NCBI RefSeq assembly: GCF_001522545.3 | Contig: NC_031770.1 | Span: forward strand, 2,740,619-2,804,618 | DNA: 64,000 nt | Direction: 5' to 3' | From: Parus major | Taxonomy: Eukaryota > Chordata > Aves > Passeriformes > Paridae | Made by a program: the position numbers and the translations under genes | Part shown: positions 48,271-58,319 of the stretch, one piece after another | Layout: each line of letters starts with the position of its first letter | Position numbering within the stretch: the stretch's first letter is position 1 | The notes under the pieces: model-generated | Told to the model about the DNA's origin: nothing | The model's input: only the letters and a program-made list of their open reading frames with translations | Database searches by the model: none

Positions 48271-48420
48271 TTCCTGACTTCTGTTTTCCTCTCTTCCTCT
48301 TTTCTTTGCACCTTAACTTTTTAGTTTTCCGCCTCATCCTTCTATTTTTCTTTCTCTTCAGTCTCTATTTATTTCTTCTGCTTCACAGATTGTCTCTCTG
48401 CTTGGTTTTCTTTTCCCCGG
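48271..48420 (+). other. Polypyrimidine tract, about 150 bases
   Basis: Almost continuous C/T sequence on the plus strand with few purines. It includes acceptor-like endings TTTCTTTCTCTTCAG (near 48361) and TTCTGCTTCACAG (near 48389), and a third, TTTTTGCAG, just beyond at about 48450. Long pyrimidine-rich strands can be splice-acceptor clusters, PTB-binding sites in RNA, or triplex-prone DNA. No matching downstream donor is strong enough to propose an exon. Confidence 0.6.
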
Positions 48421-49559
48421 CACTTACTATATTCCCTGTGTTTTTGCAGCTCTAATGCTGGCTTGTCTGCCAAAGAATAAACTCCTATTTATGGCAAATA
48501 TATGCAGCTCTATGCACTGCTAAAACATCCTCAGACTGTTTGCTCACAGCCGTCCTGCAGAGACAGCACGACACTGTGAGCACACGAACTGAGCAGCTCC
48601 TGCCACCTTCGCCAAAATCAGAGCCAAAAGCACCTTAGAACACCTGCCCTCAATGCACAGACCTCTCTCCTCCTCTGACACGGCACAGGTTGGGTTTAGC
48701 TGGCAGAGTTCCATGGGTTAGACTTTCAGGTGAAGCTATCCTGCTCCTCCTGCCCAGCAAGGGATAACAATTAGTTCTGCCCTCCAGTGGAAATTCCTTA
48801 ACTGGCCCCCTGTCAGGTCAAGTGGTGCTTTTTGAGAGCCCTAGATTGGAAGTTCTGAGCACTTGGTGTTAAAAGCTGGTTTTGGGACATTATGAAATGT
48901 ACCTTGGGGTGGTTTTACCTCTCAATTAGAATCCCAAGGCAGCCGCACTCCAGCTCCAATCCCTTTTAAACCAGGCTTTCAGCCCTGGTTTTACCAAGGT
49001 ACAGTAAATAAAGGGAGGGAATTTCAAAGGCACGAGGGGAGGTACATCCACTGGAAGTCGATGGAAGCTGGTGTCTAATTCCCATTTGTGCCTTTGAAAA
49101 CACACATGGCCCTGCTCTGCCCATGGCTTTAAATCTCATGTGCACACAAACACAAGCCCCACGTTTCTATTCAACCTTCCACACACATTTTCATTTCCTT
49201 TCAGTGTCACAAACTTTCCACAGTAGCTGAAACATGTCAGGGATGTTTTTGTCAAATTGCTGAGACCAAGTTCTTCAGCTCCCACTCTGCACTTCTGGCG
49301 TGATCAGATCATGATGTTAGAGTCGCAAAAGAGCTTATTAGCAGCTGGTGCAGACACTTTCTGTGTGCTCTAAAAACAACAACAAGAACAGCAACTCAGC
49401 TGGGAAGAGAATATGCAATAGCCTTTTAATAATTGCTTCAGCTCACCATGTCATTGCACGTAAGTTTTCTCATCAATGAGCCCAGGAATACAAAACCACA
49501 GAATTTCTTAAATTTTTCAAACACCTGCATCTTGTGAAATTAATTTTTGCTACCAGATT
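48421..49559. other. Non-coding unique sequence
   Basis: No gene is supported. 49290-49500 is AT-rich with TTATTAGCAGCTG, TTTTAATAATTGC and CATTGCACGTAAG words and might be regulatory. No open frame of interest. Confidence 0.5.
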
Positions 49560-49646
49560 AAAAACAAAAAAAAACCAACAACAAACAAACAAAAAAACAA
49601 ACAAAAGCAAACAAAACAAAAAAACAGGAAGAAAGAAAAAAAAAAA
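49560..49646. repeat. A-rich (CAAA)n low-complexity tract
   Basis: About 87 bases made almost entirely of A with regular single C interruptions (AAAC/CAAA units), ending in G-interrupted A runs. No SINE or retrogene body is recognisable next to it. Alignment length is likely unstable between individuals. Confidence 0.9.
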
Positions 49647-50519
49647 TCTCTTGGATCAAAAGTGTCTCCTTATCAGGAAATGAAGGACAGGAATAAAAAT
49701 ACCCTCCTCCTCCATCTCCTCCTCTTCTTTTCCCACCTCAAACTTGATGATAAGATTCTGTAATCTGACAACCCCCTGCAAAATGATAGCTGGGTGTTTA
49801 CAAACGGGGCTTTTCGATTCAAGCCTGTGATTAAAAATCCTCCAGCAGCAGCCATGTGAAGGCTGGCCAGGCTCTGCCTTGTCCCCATTGCTCCCCGTGC
49901 TGCCCAGCTTTGTGTCCTGCTTTATCCGCCTGGAGCCTCCCCAGGGGCGCAGAGGCAGCTGGGGGATGCCAGTGCCAGCTTTGGAGTGTGTTTATCCAGC
50001 AGTGGCAGGGAAGTGGCCCTGGTCACTGGGCTGGAGTGCTGCCCACGGGCTTGGAGTGGGCTGCTGCTCAGCTGTCCTGTGCCTGCAGTCGCAGGGATGG
50101 ATTTGCTTCCTTTCGCAATCAGTCAGACAATAAGGATGTTGCTAAATCCTTTCTGGAGCCCAAAGGCAGGGCTGTTGGTTGATCCTTGTTTCCTGTGCAG
50201 TTATGATTTGTGTGACCACCAAGTTGCCCCTTGACTCACCAAGTCCCGAGCCCCAATGTCAGTGCCTGCAGTGGGGGATCGGAGCTCGGCGTGGCCAGCA
50301 GATGTCTCCCAGGATATTGCTTTGCAGACACCGCTCTCCCAACTCCCTCTCTTTCCTGAGGCTCCCGAAACTGGGCTTGCTGGGTTATGAGAAACGCTGT
50401 CTCTTTGCCTGTTCTCTGCAAGTATTACAGCCCCAAAGACATAGCTTTGTGATGCTGAGGTTTTTTTAAGCCGCAGCCTAAATTAAGGAAATGGTTTATA
50501 AAGATAAAAAAAAGGCAAG
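49647..50519. other. Non-coding, GC-richer unique sequence
   Basis: No gene is supported. Plus-strand frames at 49856-50182, 49879-50133 and 49986-50234 occupy all three phases over the same bases, the signature of a GC-rich, stop-poor patch. Around 15 CpGs are scattered over roughly 500 bases, too loose for an island call. Confidence 0.5.
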
Positions 50520-50690
50520 AGAAGGCAGCTCCTTTGTGCCTTCAGAACGTTTCATGATTACTTACAGCCTTTGCGGGAAAGAAGCAATGTCACTCATGGG
50601 GGCACGCAGCATTTTAGATCATGTCTGATTGGGAAAATCATTAACATTGCTGGGATTCTGCTTCATTTTCTGAAATGGAGAATTGGAAGA
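50520..50690. promoter_or_regulatory. Candidate CNE-like block
   Basis: Mixed-composition, repeat-free sequence with words such as TTTCATGATTACTTACAG, GGGAAAGAAGCAATGTCAC and GGAAAATCATTAACATTGC, and retained CpGs. Judged by texture only. Confidence 0.3.
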
Positions 50691-51020
50691 TGGCAGGAGG
50701 AAGGTTCTGTTTGCAGGTGCAGGCTGTGTTGACACGAGGCAAATCTGCAAATCAAGCTGTACCTGCCGGGCTGCGCTGGCACATTTTTCCTTGGATAGGC
50801 TTGGCCGAAGCATGAGCTCTTCTGGCTTGCTGGCTGTGCATTATTATCCTCTGTATTCAGCAGCAGCAAGTGCAGCAGTGAGGATAAGAGGTTGCTCATG
50901 GCACTGAAGGAATTAGTTGTGGAGGTGGAAGGGAAGGCTGGAGTCCCCCGGTCCCAGTCATGCTCGCTCTGGAGCGCGGCATTTTGGCTGGGATGGGGTT
51001 TGAAGCCCACCACAGGTCAC
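50691..51020. other. Non-coding unique sequence
   Basis: No gene is supported. Frames on both strands (50663-51013 minus, 50683-50907 plus) overlap fully. CAGCAGCAGCAAGTGCAGCAG-type texture lies near 50858. Confidence 0.5.
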
Positions 51021-51220
51021 ACGGAAAATGCTGGCGCTGTTATCGTTCTGCAGGAGCTCTCCGTTGGCATGAGCCATGTCTTTGAGAATACAATAGTCCA
51101 TCACCAATCCAATCATCTTTCTGTGACTGAGGGGTTTATGCAATTATAAAAAAGTGGATGATTTCAATGTTCTATCCCTCTTGTGGAATTGTGTTTGGAA
51201 TTTATCCGGCGAGACAGGGG
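51021..51220. promoter_or_regulatory. Candidate CNE-like block
   Basis: Repeat-free sequence with retained CpGs (near 51022, 51034, 51043, 51061, 51207) and words such as CAATAGTCCATCACCAATCC, AATCATCTTTCTGTGACTGA and TTTATGCAATTATAAAA. No credible coding frame: short opposing frames overlap. Judged by texture only. Confidence 0.35.
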
Positions 51221-51769
51221 AAGGGATTTTGTTTGTTTTGTTTGATCATTTCTTATCACAGAACTTTGTTTGACTCAAACCACAATGATACAAGCATTCA
51301 AACACCTCCTTCAGATGTAATATTGATTTATAAAACAGCAGTGCACAGCTGCTAAGCTTCACTGTTTCATACAGAAGGTCTTCAATTCCCAACAAATTAC
51401 TGGCGTTTCTACCTATTTACAAATTAATGTTTCCTCTGAACCTTGTGCATTTCTTATTATTCCAGTCTGCTTTCTTCAGTTTCTGCTTAGAAACCTCATG
51501 TGAGTGTGCATTATGCAGTGATAGGGCAGCTTTAGAGCATCAGTCAAATTGGAGTTAAATAAAAAAAATCTAGATCAACGTTTCTCCTTAGGCAAGTTAT
51601 GCACTGAGTGAAATTAAACCACTATATGTACTTGTAGATTGAAGAATCAGAGGTGGAGGATGGGTCAGAAACACTAAGATCAAAGTTTTTCTTCTTTGAA
51701 AAAAATCTCTTTGAAAAGCCCCCATGCCACCTATTCTGCTTGTTAATGTTTTGACTGGAAGTGTCTGGC
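51221..51769. other. Non-coding AT-rich sequence
   Basis: No gene is supported. AT-rich, with TGTTTGTTTTGTTTGATC-type texture near 51230. Confidence 0.5.
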
Positions 51770-52450
51770 AGTGTCATCATCAGCAGAATATTTTTAAAGA
51801 CCTATTTTTTTTATTTTTTTGGAGCCGAGTCTAATAGCAAAGCAATGGATCCTTAGCAGCCTCTGTTATATGTCTCTTAGGGGAATATTTTTGTTAATTG
51901 CAAATATTTGATTGACAAACATGGGATGCAATTAGTAGGCAGGCACAGTAGGAATGTGCAGTGAACTGGATCTCTGAACCAACAGATCTCAACTCTCTCA
52001 GCTTGATCTGAAATAGGCTAGAGCATTTAAACCATATGTTTCCCTCAAACTTTTTCTTTCCTCTGAAAATTCCTTATTTCCCTCAACTAACCTTCTTTCA
52101 CTCTCGGCACCAAGGGAGCTAATTCATCCACTATGATCACGTCAAATAAAGACAGAAAATTCTGCACAAGCTGCAGACTTACGCTGCTTTTTGACCGTGG
52201 CAGTAAAAATTAATGTGGACAAGACTATACATGCCAGTTGTGCCTTACAAAAGCCCTAGGTGAAAGAGAATACAATCTAATTTAACTTTAGACATTTTGA
52301 GCTTAATGGTCTATTTAAACAACCTGGTACCATCTGACTACATTTATCAATTATATTTCTTTTTATTTATACAGAGTACTATCTTTCTGGAAAGGCTATA
52401 ATTAAAACTTACCTAGATAAATTGTGCTCAGATTCTGTGGCATGAGAAGG
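51770..52450. promoter_or_regulatory. Long candidate CNE-like block
   Basis: Almost 700 bases of AT-rich, repeat-free, non-coding sequence. It carries TGATTGACA at 51909-51917 (PBX/MEIS consensus-like) overlapping GACAAACA (FOX-like), GCAATTAGTAGG, and a run of CpGs in AT-rich context near 52105-52200 (CACTCTCGGCACC, GATCACGTCAAATAAAG, TTACGCTGC, GACCGTGG). No open frame above 60 codons crosses it. The texture is strongly CNE-like. Boundaries are approximate. Confidence 0.4.
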
Positions 52451-52488
52451 AATTCAAAGGATTTCAGTGTTTTTATGTGTTCTTTTTC

Positions 52489-52505
52489 ATTTAAAAAAAA
52501 AAAAA
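52489..52505. repeat. A-rich homopolymer
   Basis: An adenine run of about 14 bases at the end of a TTTCATTT stretch. Simple sequence only. Confidence 0.7.
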
Positions 52506-53110
52506 GGTTGCTCTGAAATCTTTAAAAGGAAATAGATTTTCATAATTAGAATAACCTAATTGCAATAGTTTCCATAATTACAGCTAAGAATTGCCAACAG
52601 GAAATGCAGTGTGGTCTTCACAGTGAAATGTTGGCACCCTGGATTTTTTTCCTGGGTAAGCAATCCCTCTTCTCTCAGGGGTGGGGTGCTTGGTCTTCCA
52701 CTTCTCGCTGGCAGGAAAACCATCTTGGGGGGGTTTCAGCCAGAATTTGGGTTTTCAGGAAATTTCAGCTCGTGCTTTGTGACATCACTCTAATTTCTAC
52801 AGCGTGATATCGCATGCTGAGTATGATTGAGGTTGGTGGAGAAAGAGCAGCGGGTGCTCTGAGGACCTTCAGGTGCTTCTGTGGATGGGTTTTGGCTTTC
52901 AGCATAACCTCCTTGTATTCCTGGAAGTCCCAGTTCCCTCCCAGATCCGTGGCACGAGAAACCCGAGTTTGGGTGTGCCTGCATCATCGCTCTCCGTGAG
53001 CGCATGCCTGGTCATCCAGGCACAGGGAGAGGCTCATGAAGCTCTGCTCCTTTCCAAAGGGCCCGATCCCTGCTCCTGCTGGGGGCTGCTCCTGTGATTA
53101 AGGCTGACTC
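52506..53110. other. Non-coding unique sequence
   Basis: No gene is supported. Overlapping frames on both strands between 52604 and 53097 lack motifs. Confidence 0.5.
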
Positions 53111-53600
53111 ACGGACGTGTGGCAGGATCCAGCCTTTAATTTGCAAATCCCAGTAACGGGATGTGTTAATCAGTCACTTCATCAGTGGAAGGAGTGCGAG
53201 ATCCGTAGTGGCTGCATGGGGAGGATATAAATACAAGCTGGATTTCTTGAAAACTTTCCTTCTAGAATTTTGTCCTTAGAAGGGAAAACATTATTTCGCT
53301 GCTGAGACCTGAATGTAAAATTTCAGATCCGTTGTAAGAAGCCCCACAGAACTAACAAAAAAATTAATTTCCATCCGTGACATTCCATGATGTATATTTG
53401 TAGCCCTGTTACTGAAGCAATATTTGACAAGGGCAGTTAAAAAATATTCTTTTCAGCAGACTAACAGTGTTTTTCCATAAGGGCAGTTAATGGAGGTTCT
53501 GTGCAAACCCATGGTAATTTAGACAGAGCTTCGTGATGAACCTCTTTGGTATGGCAGGGTTATTTTAAATGCTGCTTCAGGTGCCTGCTTGGACTTGTCA
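53111..53600. promoter_or_regulatory. Candidate CNE-like block with POU palindrome
   Basis: It contains the palindromic octamer-type word ATTTGCAAAT (53139-53148), GTGTTAATCAGTCAC, GAGATCCGTAG and TATAAATAC. The 12-base word AAGGGCAGTTAA appears twice exactly 50 bases apart (53429-53440 and 53479-53490). CpGs are retained near 53112, 53116, 53157, 53198 and 53205. No credible coding frame. The octamer palindrome is a known POU-dimer arrangement; occupancy is inference. Confidence 0.35.
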
Positions 53601-54789
53601 AGCTTGCCCTTAGTGAAGACCAGTCCCCCACAGATAATTCCTTTTTCACACTGGAGCTGTTGTTGTGTCTTTCTGTTTAGGTGCTTGACAGAAAATGTCC
53701 ACAGTTAGGCTGTGCATAATGTACACTGTCAATTTGTAAGATCCTTCTCGGCAACTGTGCTGAAAGAGGGACTTTGTCACAGGTTTTCTCCTCCTCACAG
53801 CTCCACAATCTAAATGTTACTGTTTTGTCATGTTAATGTAATTCACTTAAAATATATAAATTCTCCTTAATTAATTGAGGAAGGAGATTATCATGGTGGT
53901 GGACTTGTAGGCAGCGTGTGGAGCAGAGCTGCCAGGGTTTTGGTGAATACAGGTGATGGATGGTGTTGACGTGAGCGGCTGCAGTCGCACAGTGTGCGTA
54001 TACACAAATTACACCGCCATGTGTGTTCCTCCCTGTTAGCAAAGCCTTTTGTTTATATATACCCAGCTATACATTTACACATTATGTAAATAAACACACA
54101 TATGCCCATGCAATTTAATTGAATATATGGCTATGGGTTAAGAGGCATGTTACTCTGATGAAAAACATCTTATGGTACGGAGTAAAAATATTTCCGACGT
54201 GCTTTTGAGCCTCCTGTAGAATTTAAGAAGGAACTGCAGAGATTTCTTTAAGGTAGTGGTTCAAGCCATTGAAGAGGAAGGCCTGGTATTCTTCCAAAAC
54301 CTCCAGGCTTTTGAGTGGCATTCTCAGAAACCCATTGAGTTCCATTTTCATTCAACTCCTTTTATTCTTATTCAATCATGGGATTTTCCATCTATCTTTG
54401 GTATACACAAAATGGACATTACTCTGTGAGTTTTGTTTCAAATTAGGTTCATACTTCTAACAAATGTGTAAGAAATTATGCTTGTAGATCAGTCTTCCCA
54501 ACCACAAATCCCCCAAAAATTGACACAAGCATCTCAGGGTGTGATGAAGAGCTGCTGTTCAGTCATTCTTGGGGGTGCAACAAGGGCTTTGATGGGCTGA
54601 GAGAGGCACAGAGTGGTGGGCTTGTGGTGCCTCCCACCCACTCATCCACACTGGTGGTGACACTGGAGGTGTTCTCCACTGGAAAAATGCCATGAGGGGC
54701 TGCAGGAGATGGTGAACCCCCGGGTGGGAGCTGTTGCTGGATTTCCCCGTGGGGTTGTATAGCATCTTCTCCCTGGTACTCCTTTGGTC
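53601..54789. other. Non-coding unique sequence
   Basis: No gene is supported. AT-rich sequence at 53810-54140 holds CTTAATTAATTGAG (53866-53879) and CAATTTAATTG (54111-54121), homeodomain-like palindromic words. It could be a weak regulatory stretch. Confidence 0.5.
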
Positions 54790-55020
54790 ACCGGAGCTGG
54801 GACGGCAGTGCCTGCTCCTCTCAGTGCAGGGCACCACAGGCCACACCGCAGGTGACACGTCTGGCTCTGGCAGAGCCCAGAACTGCATGTCTGCCTCACA
54901 AAGAAACCTCTGCTTTTGCTTTTTGTTTGTTGTTTTTCCCCTCTGTCTCCGGCGCAGCCGGGGCGCCTCTCCTCCAGCTGTTCTGTGACACCGCGCAGCC
55001 ATCAAACGCTGGAAGCCCGG
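54790..55020. promoter_or_regulatory. Small CpG cluster
   Basis: About 12 CpGs in roughly 230 bases, densest at 54945-55020 (CTCCGGCGCAGCCGGGGCGC and ACACCGCGCAGCC). A TTTTGCTTTTTGTTTGTTGT-type T-rich stretch lies in the middle. It falls within a 170-codon minus frame (54559-55071), which has arginine-rich low-complexity sequence and no domain, so GC content probably explains the frame. Candidate regulatory or minor promoter patch. Confidence 0.3.
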
Positions 55021-55299
55021 ATCAGAGAGCAGCAGTGACAGACTCCCTGGTGCAGGCAGGCCAGGTCCCAAATCTATTGTTCATACCAGAAAGCTCAGCA
55101 GAGTGACTTGACAGGTTTTTAAAGCGCTGGAGAACTTCACCAGGAAGTTTTCTTCCTTTCCTGCCCCTTTCTTTCCCTCACTCTGCCTGAAGCCAGGTGC
55201 TGAGCGTGTGCCATTTTGACAATTAGCAAAAAGGGGGGGGATTGCTGGTTCACAGGTACACAGGGATAACCAGGTGTGTGGGAATCAGCAATCCCTCTG
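55021..55299. other. Non-coding unique sequence
   Basis: No gene is supported. A G9-type run lies near 55232 following an A run. Confidence 0.5.
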
Positions 55300-55640
55300 C
55301 ATGCAGGGGCCATCACTGGGCTGCTTTGTACTATTGCATTCAGACACCGTGTTCTGAGCGTCTTTGTTATCGTCGCCTGATAAATAAACAGCCCTAAAAT
55401 TACAGAACTTATTATGGTAATTGAGTGAAGAAAAGGAAATGCAAACCGTGCCTCACTATCTATTACATTGCCACTGCTAAAGTTGCCTAAACCTGTGCTA
55501 CTCAAATGATATTGTAATATTAGCCTTCTTTCTTTTTTCACAATGATTGTTTTCTGTCCATCTCAAGCTGGATGTCAGTTCATTTAGATTTACATCAAGT
55601 AGTAAATTAAAATAATCACTCAGCAAACACTCTCAGCTCA
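55300..55640. promoter_or_regulatory. Candidate CNE-like block
   Basis: Repeat-free, AT-rich but complex sequence with retained CpGs (near 55349, 55359, 55371, 55374, 55447). It is dense in homeodomain/GATA-like words (CCTGATAAATAAACAG, CTTATTATGGTAATTGAG, GTAATATTAG, AATAATCACTCAGC). A minus frame runs through it (55137-55541) without recognisable domains. One of the best CNE-like blocks by texture. Confidence 0.4.
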
Positions 55641-55829
55641 GTTTTCTCTTTCAGTCAGGAGTTGCGAGAGATGCTTGAAGCATTCAAGCAGAAAATATTG
55701 CTGTCTAGATATTTGTCCTCTGGGTGATAAAGGAGGCATTGTCTTGGGACCCACTCAGGCCTCGGAGCTGATAGTAGCTGTGCATCACAGCTGTGAAGTG
55801 CGCTTTGTTATGTGTCTGAGGATTAGGGT
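55641..55829. other. Non-coding unique sequence
   Basis: Short stretch between two CNE-like blocks. No gene is supported. Confidence 0.45.
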
Positions 55830-56245
55830 TCAGGACCTTGTTTTTCTTGAAATACCAGACTGATCAGAGCTGCATATGTTCGGGGGAAAGCAGAGGTCGA
55901 TGGTTCTCTGTCCACATTTTTACTAGATTATTTTTGGACAGAACTCTGGGAGAATACCCTGCAGCTTAAACCATCCCAAGAGTTTTTCATATTCTGCATT
56001 ATAACCGTCATGGAAAAAAAGGCTGTAGTTTATCTATCTGCATTTGAAACAAAAGGCTAACAGCATCACAGACACGCCGTGCTTTGGACCCACGCTGGAG
56101 CAGGCTGGATTTTGCTCTTTTGTGCTCCATTTACAGTACAGCTGCCCATTTAGAAGCACAAATGCACCTTGATATAATAACCAAATCCAAAGAATGTCTG
56201 GCCTCAAGGGTAGCACAGACCGACAGTTAATCTTAAAGCAGGGCT
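55830..56245. promoter_or_regulatory. Candidate CNE-like block
   Basis: Repeat-free sequence with retained CpGs (near 55881, 55899, 56006, 56078, 56093, 56221) and words such as TTCTGCATTATAACCGTCAT and CCTTGATATAATAACC. No credible coding frame. Judged by texture only. Confidence 0.3.
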
Positions 56246-56315
56246 GGTGTACAGAGCAAGAGTGTGGGGGGACAGAAAAAGGCTGTTCTGTGTTTCTTAG
56301 CTATCTGTTCAAGGG

Positions 56316-56331
56316 AAAAAAAAAAAAAAAA
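56316..56331. repeat. A16 homopolymer
   Basis: Sixteen adenines, followed within 100 bases by shorter A and T runs. It disrupts the overlapping frames. Confidence 0.9.
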
Positions 56332-57769
56332 GTGGATTTCTATCCACATTCTTTGCTATTAAAAAAAATAACCTGCATTTTTTTTCCCCCAGCCACAAAA
56401 CAGACAAACCAAACCCCCCCACACCAAAGCAGCATTTATTTTGGCAAAAATGGTATGGCCAGAAGTACTTGTAGTGAAGATGCTGTGGTGAGTTAAGGAA
56501 TACTTCCATGACAGTTGAAGTGTGAGTAAAGGCTGCAGGATCTGGGCACGATCTGCTGAGCCTCCTCTTTGTGGCAGCACAATGTGGGAGTGTGTGGAAT
56601 TGAGGCTTTGGGGCCACACTGTTGTCTTTTGGTGATACCACGGGATCTAACTGGATTTTACTGATAAACAGAGGGCTACCTGTGGTTCTTTTGTTGCAAG
56701 TCAATGTGCACATACACACTGCAGATTCAACTTTCAGTGTCAGTCTGAATCTCTCCCTCCCAGAATGGGGCTCTGATCAATAGGCAGAATATTGCCTTTG
56801 AAATTATTGGTGTTAATCATAGAACCCCACGGATGGGATGGGAGGGAAAACAGCGTTTGCCCACGTGCAGGATAATGCCTGGGGGTTGCTTGGAAACATG
56901 TCAGCAGGCACAACTTTTAACTCCAGCAAGCTTCTGCGTGAATTCTGAGGCTCACCCATACATCTTTACTTCAAAAATGAAGCCTTGCCATCCCCCATTC
57001 TTCCATGGAGCCCCAGCCCAGCCCAGCACTGGGCCTACACATCCCTACCAAGGCTCTTCAGGTCAGTGGGATGGCTCAGATGCTCCTCTCTGTCCATGGA
57101 AAGCTGAGCTTGGAGCTGTGCTCCAGGGCATTCAGGAGGCAGTCTGGGACATTAGTTTGAGCTTAGGGGCTTTAATGAACGACAAGGTTACTGTTGTGAC
57201 AGAGCACCAGCCTGGGCTCAGCAGTCACCAAACAGCTCCTGAACGTGTTCTTGTCATCCCATCCATTTTTGTGGATGCCATTGCCATTCAGAGGATGCTC
57301 TTGGCAATTCTCAGTTTTGGTGAGTGTGGCAAGAACAACCTAGAAGTATTTCTTGTGCCTAGACAAACCTGTTCCCAGGACACAAAAAGGAGCAATTGGA
57401 GCAGACGTGGAATGAGGAGCCTCGATCAGAGATGGACCTGTGTAATCATTGCTTGAATGAAGCTCCAGGCTGCCAATTTAGTTCCCCATTTGTGTTCTCC
57501 TCCTGTGTGCTGCTGGAAACTCCTGCCCTGCTGCCCTGTGCTCCTTTCCTGAGGATTTATGTGCATGAACCAGGGCCGTGCCACGTGGAATGGGGGAAGT
57601 CATCCCTTGTCACTTCGTCTGCGGCCTGGCAGAACTGATTTGCTGCAGTTGTGCCTGCAGAGAGCTGGCATCATGTGAAGGCATTTATCACTGGAGATAT
57701 GCTGATAGCAAACCTTCAAAAAAATCATAGGCTAGCACTCAATGTGCCCTTTGTTTATAAGGAGTCTTT
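56332..57769. other. Non-coding unique sequence with a long chance frame
   Basis: No gene is supported. The plus frame at 56833-57456 (207 codons, ATG start) is the second longest in the window. It has no signal peptide, membrane segment or domain that I recognise, its cysteine and proline usage is irregular, and no splice signals frame it convincingly. A CR1-like word (AATCATAGAACCCCA) at 56815-56829 does not extend. Confidence 0.5.
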
Positions 57770-58180
57770 TATATTTAGGTATTTTCCTTCACTTTTGCTT
57801 CCTCCTTTTTTAGGAAATGACCATGGGGCACTGACCTCTGCTTCTGTGCTCTTAGAAATCCTCCCTCTCTGTTTTATTTGTCTTCTGACATTTTTTTTCT
57901 CACACTATTTTTTTTAAATGCAATTTGGTTTTCTTTTTTCATGCTATGAAAAGGTTTGTTTTACCCTTCCTCACTCATGCTAGCCCAGATATCCATCAGT
58001 CCTATTTTTGCCTCGAGTTGTTGCTACTGATGGGGTTCCTTTATTATTAAACCTTCCATGTGTTTTCTCCCTTCTTTCCTTAACTTTCTTGTTTGTCTGT
58101 CTTTTATTTATCTTCTTCATATATCTTAGTAAAACATATTAGAGGTGCCTCTTACCTTCCTCTCTAATCTCTTTCCTACT
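57770..58180 (+). other. T-rich, pyrimidine-biased stretch
   Basis: About 400 bases strongly biased to T and C on the plus strand. It includes acceptor-like endings (CCTCCTTTTTTAG near 57812; TCATATATCTTAG near 58129) and T8 runs near 57895 and 57915. No matching exon can be defined. The strand bias could reflect transcription in the plus direction, but this is weak. Confidence 0.45.
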
Positions 58181-58278
58181 GCCATCCCCTCATGACTGGG
58201 GGGATTTTTAGCTGAAAATATGAATCAGGCTCCTCTTCCAAAGCTGGACAACATAAAGGGGAGTCCTCTTGTTGATTA

Positions 58279-58319
58279 CATTAAAAAAAACAAACAAACA
58301 AAAAAACAAAAAACAAAAC
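58279..58319. repeat. A-rich (CAAA)n low-complexity tract
   Basis: About 40 bases of A with regular C interruptions (AAACAAAC type), similar in kind to the tract near 49.6 kb. No element body is recognisable next to it. Confidence 0.85.

Noticed and set aside
54559..55071. 170-codon minus-strand frame
   Set aside because: It overlaps a CpG/GC-rich patch that depletes stops. Arginine-rich low-complexity product without a domain.
56815..56829. CR1-like word AATCATAGAACCCCA
   Set aside because: It matches the CR1 terminus for only about 15 bases and the following sequence does not continue the element.
56833..57456. Second longest open frame (plus, 207 codons)
   Set aside because: ATG start but no signal peptide, domain, splice context or composition typical of a real protein. 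No supporting neighbour.
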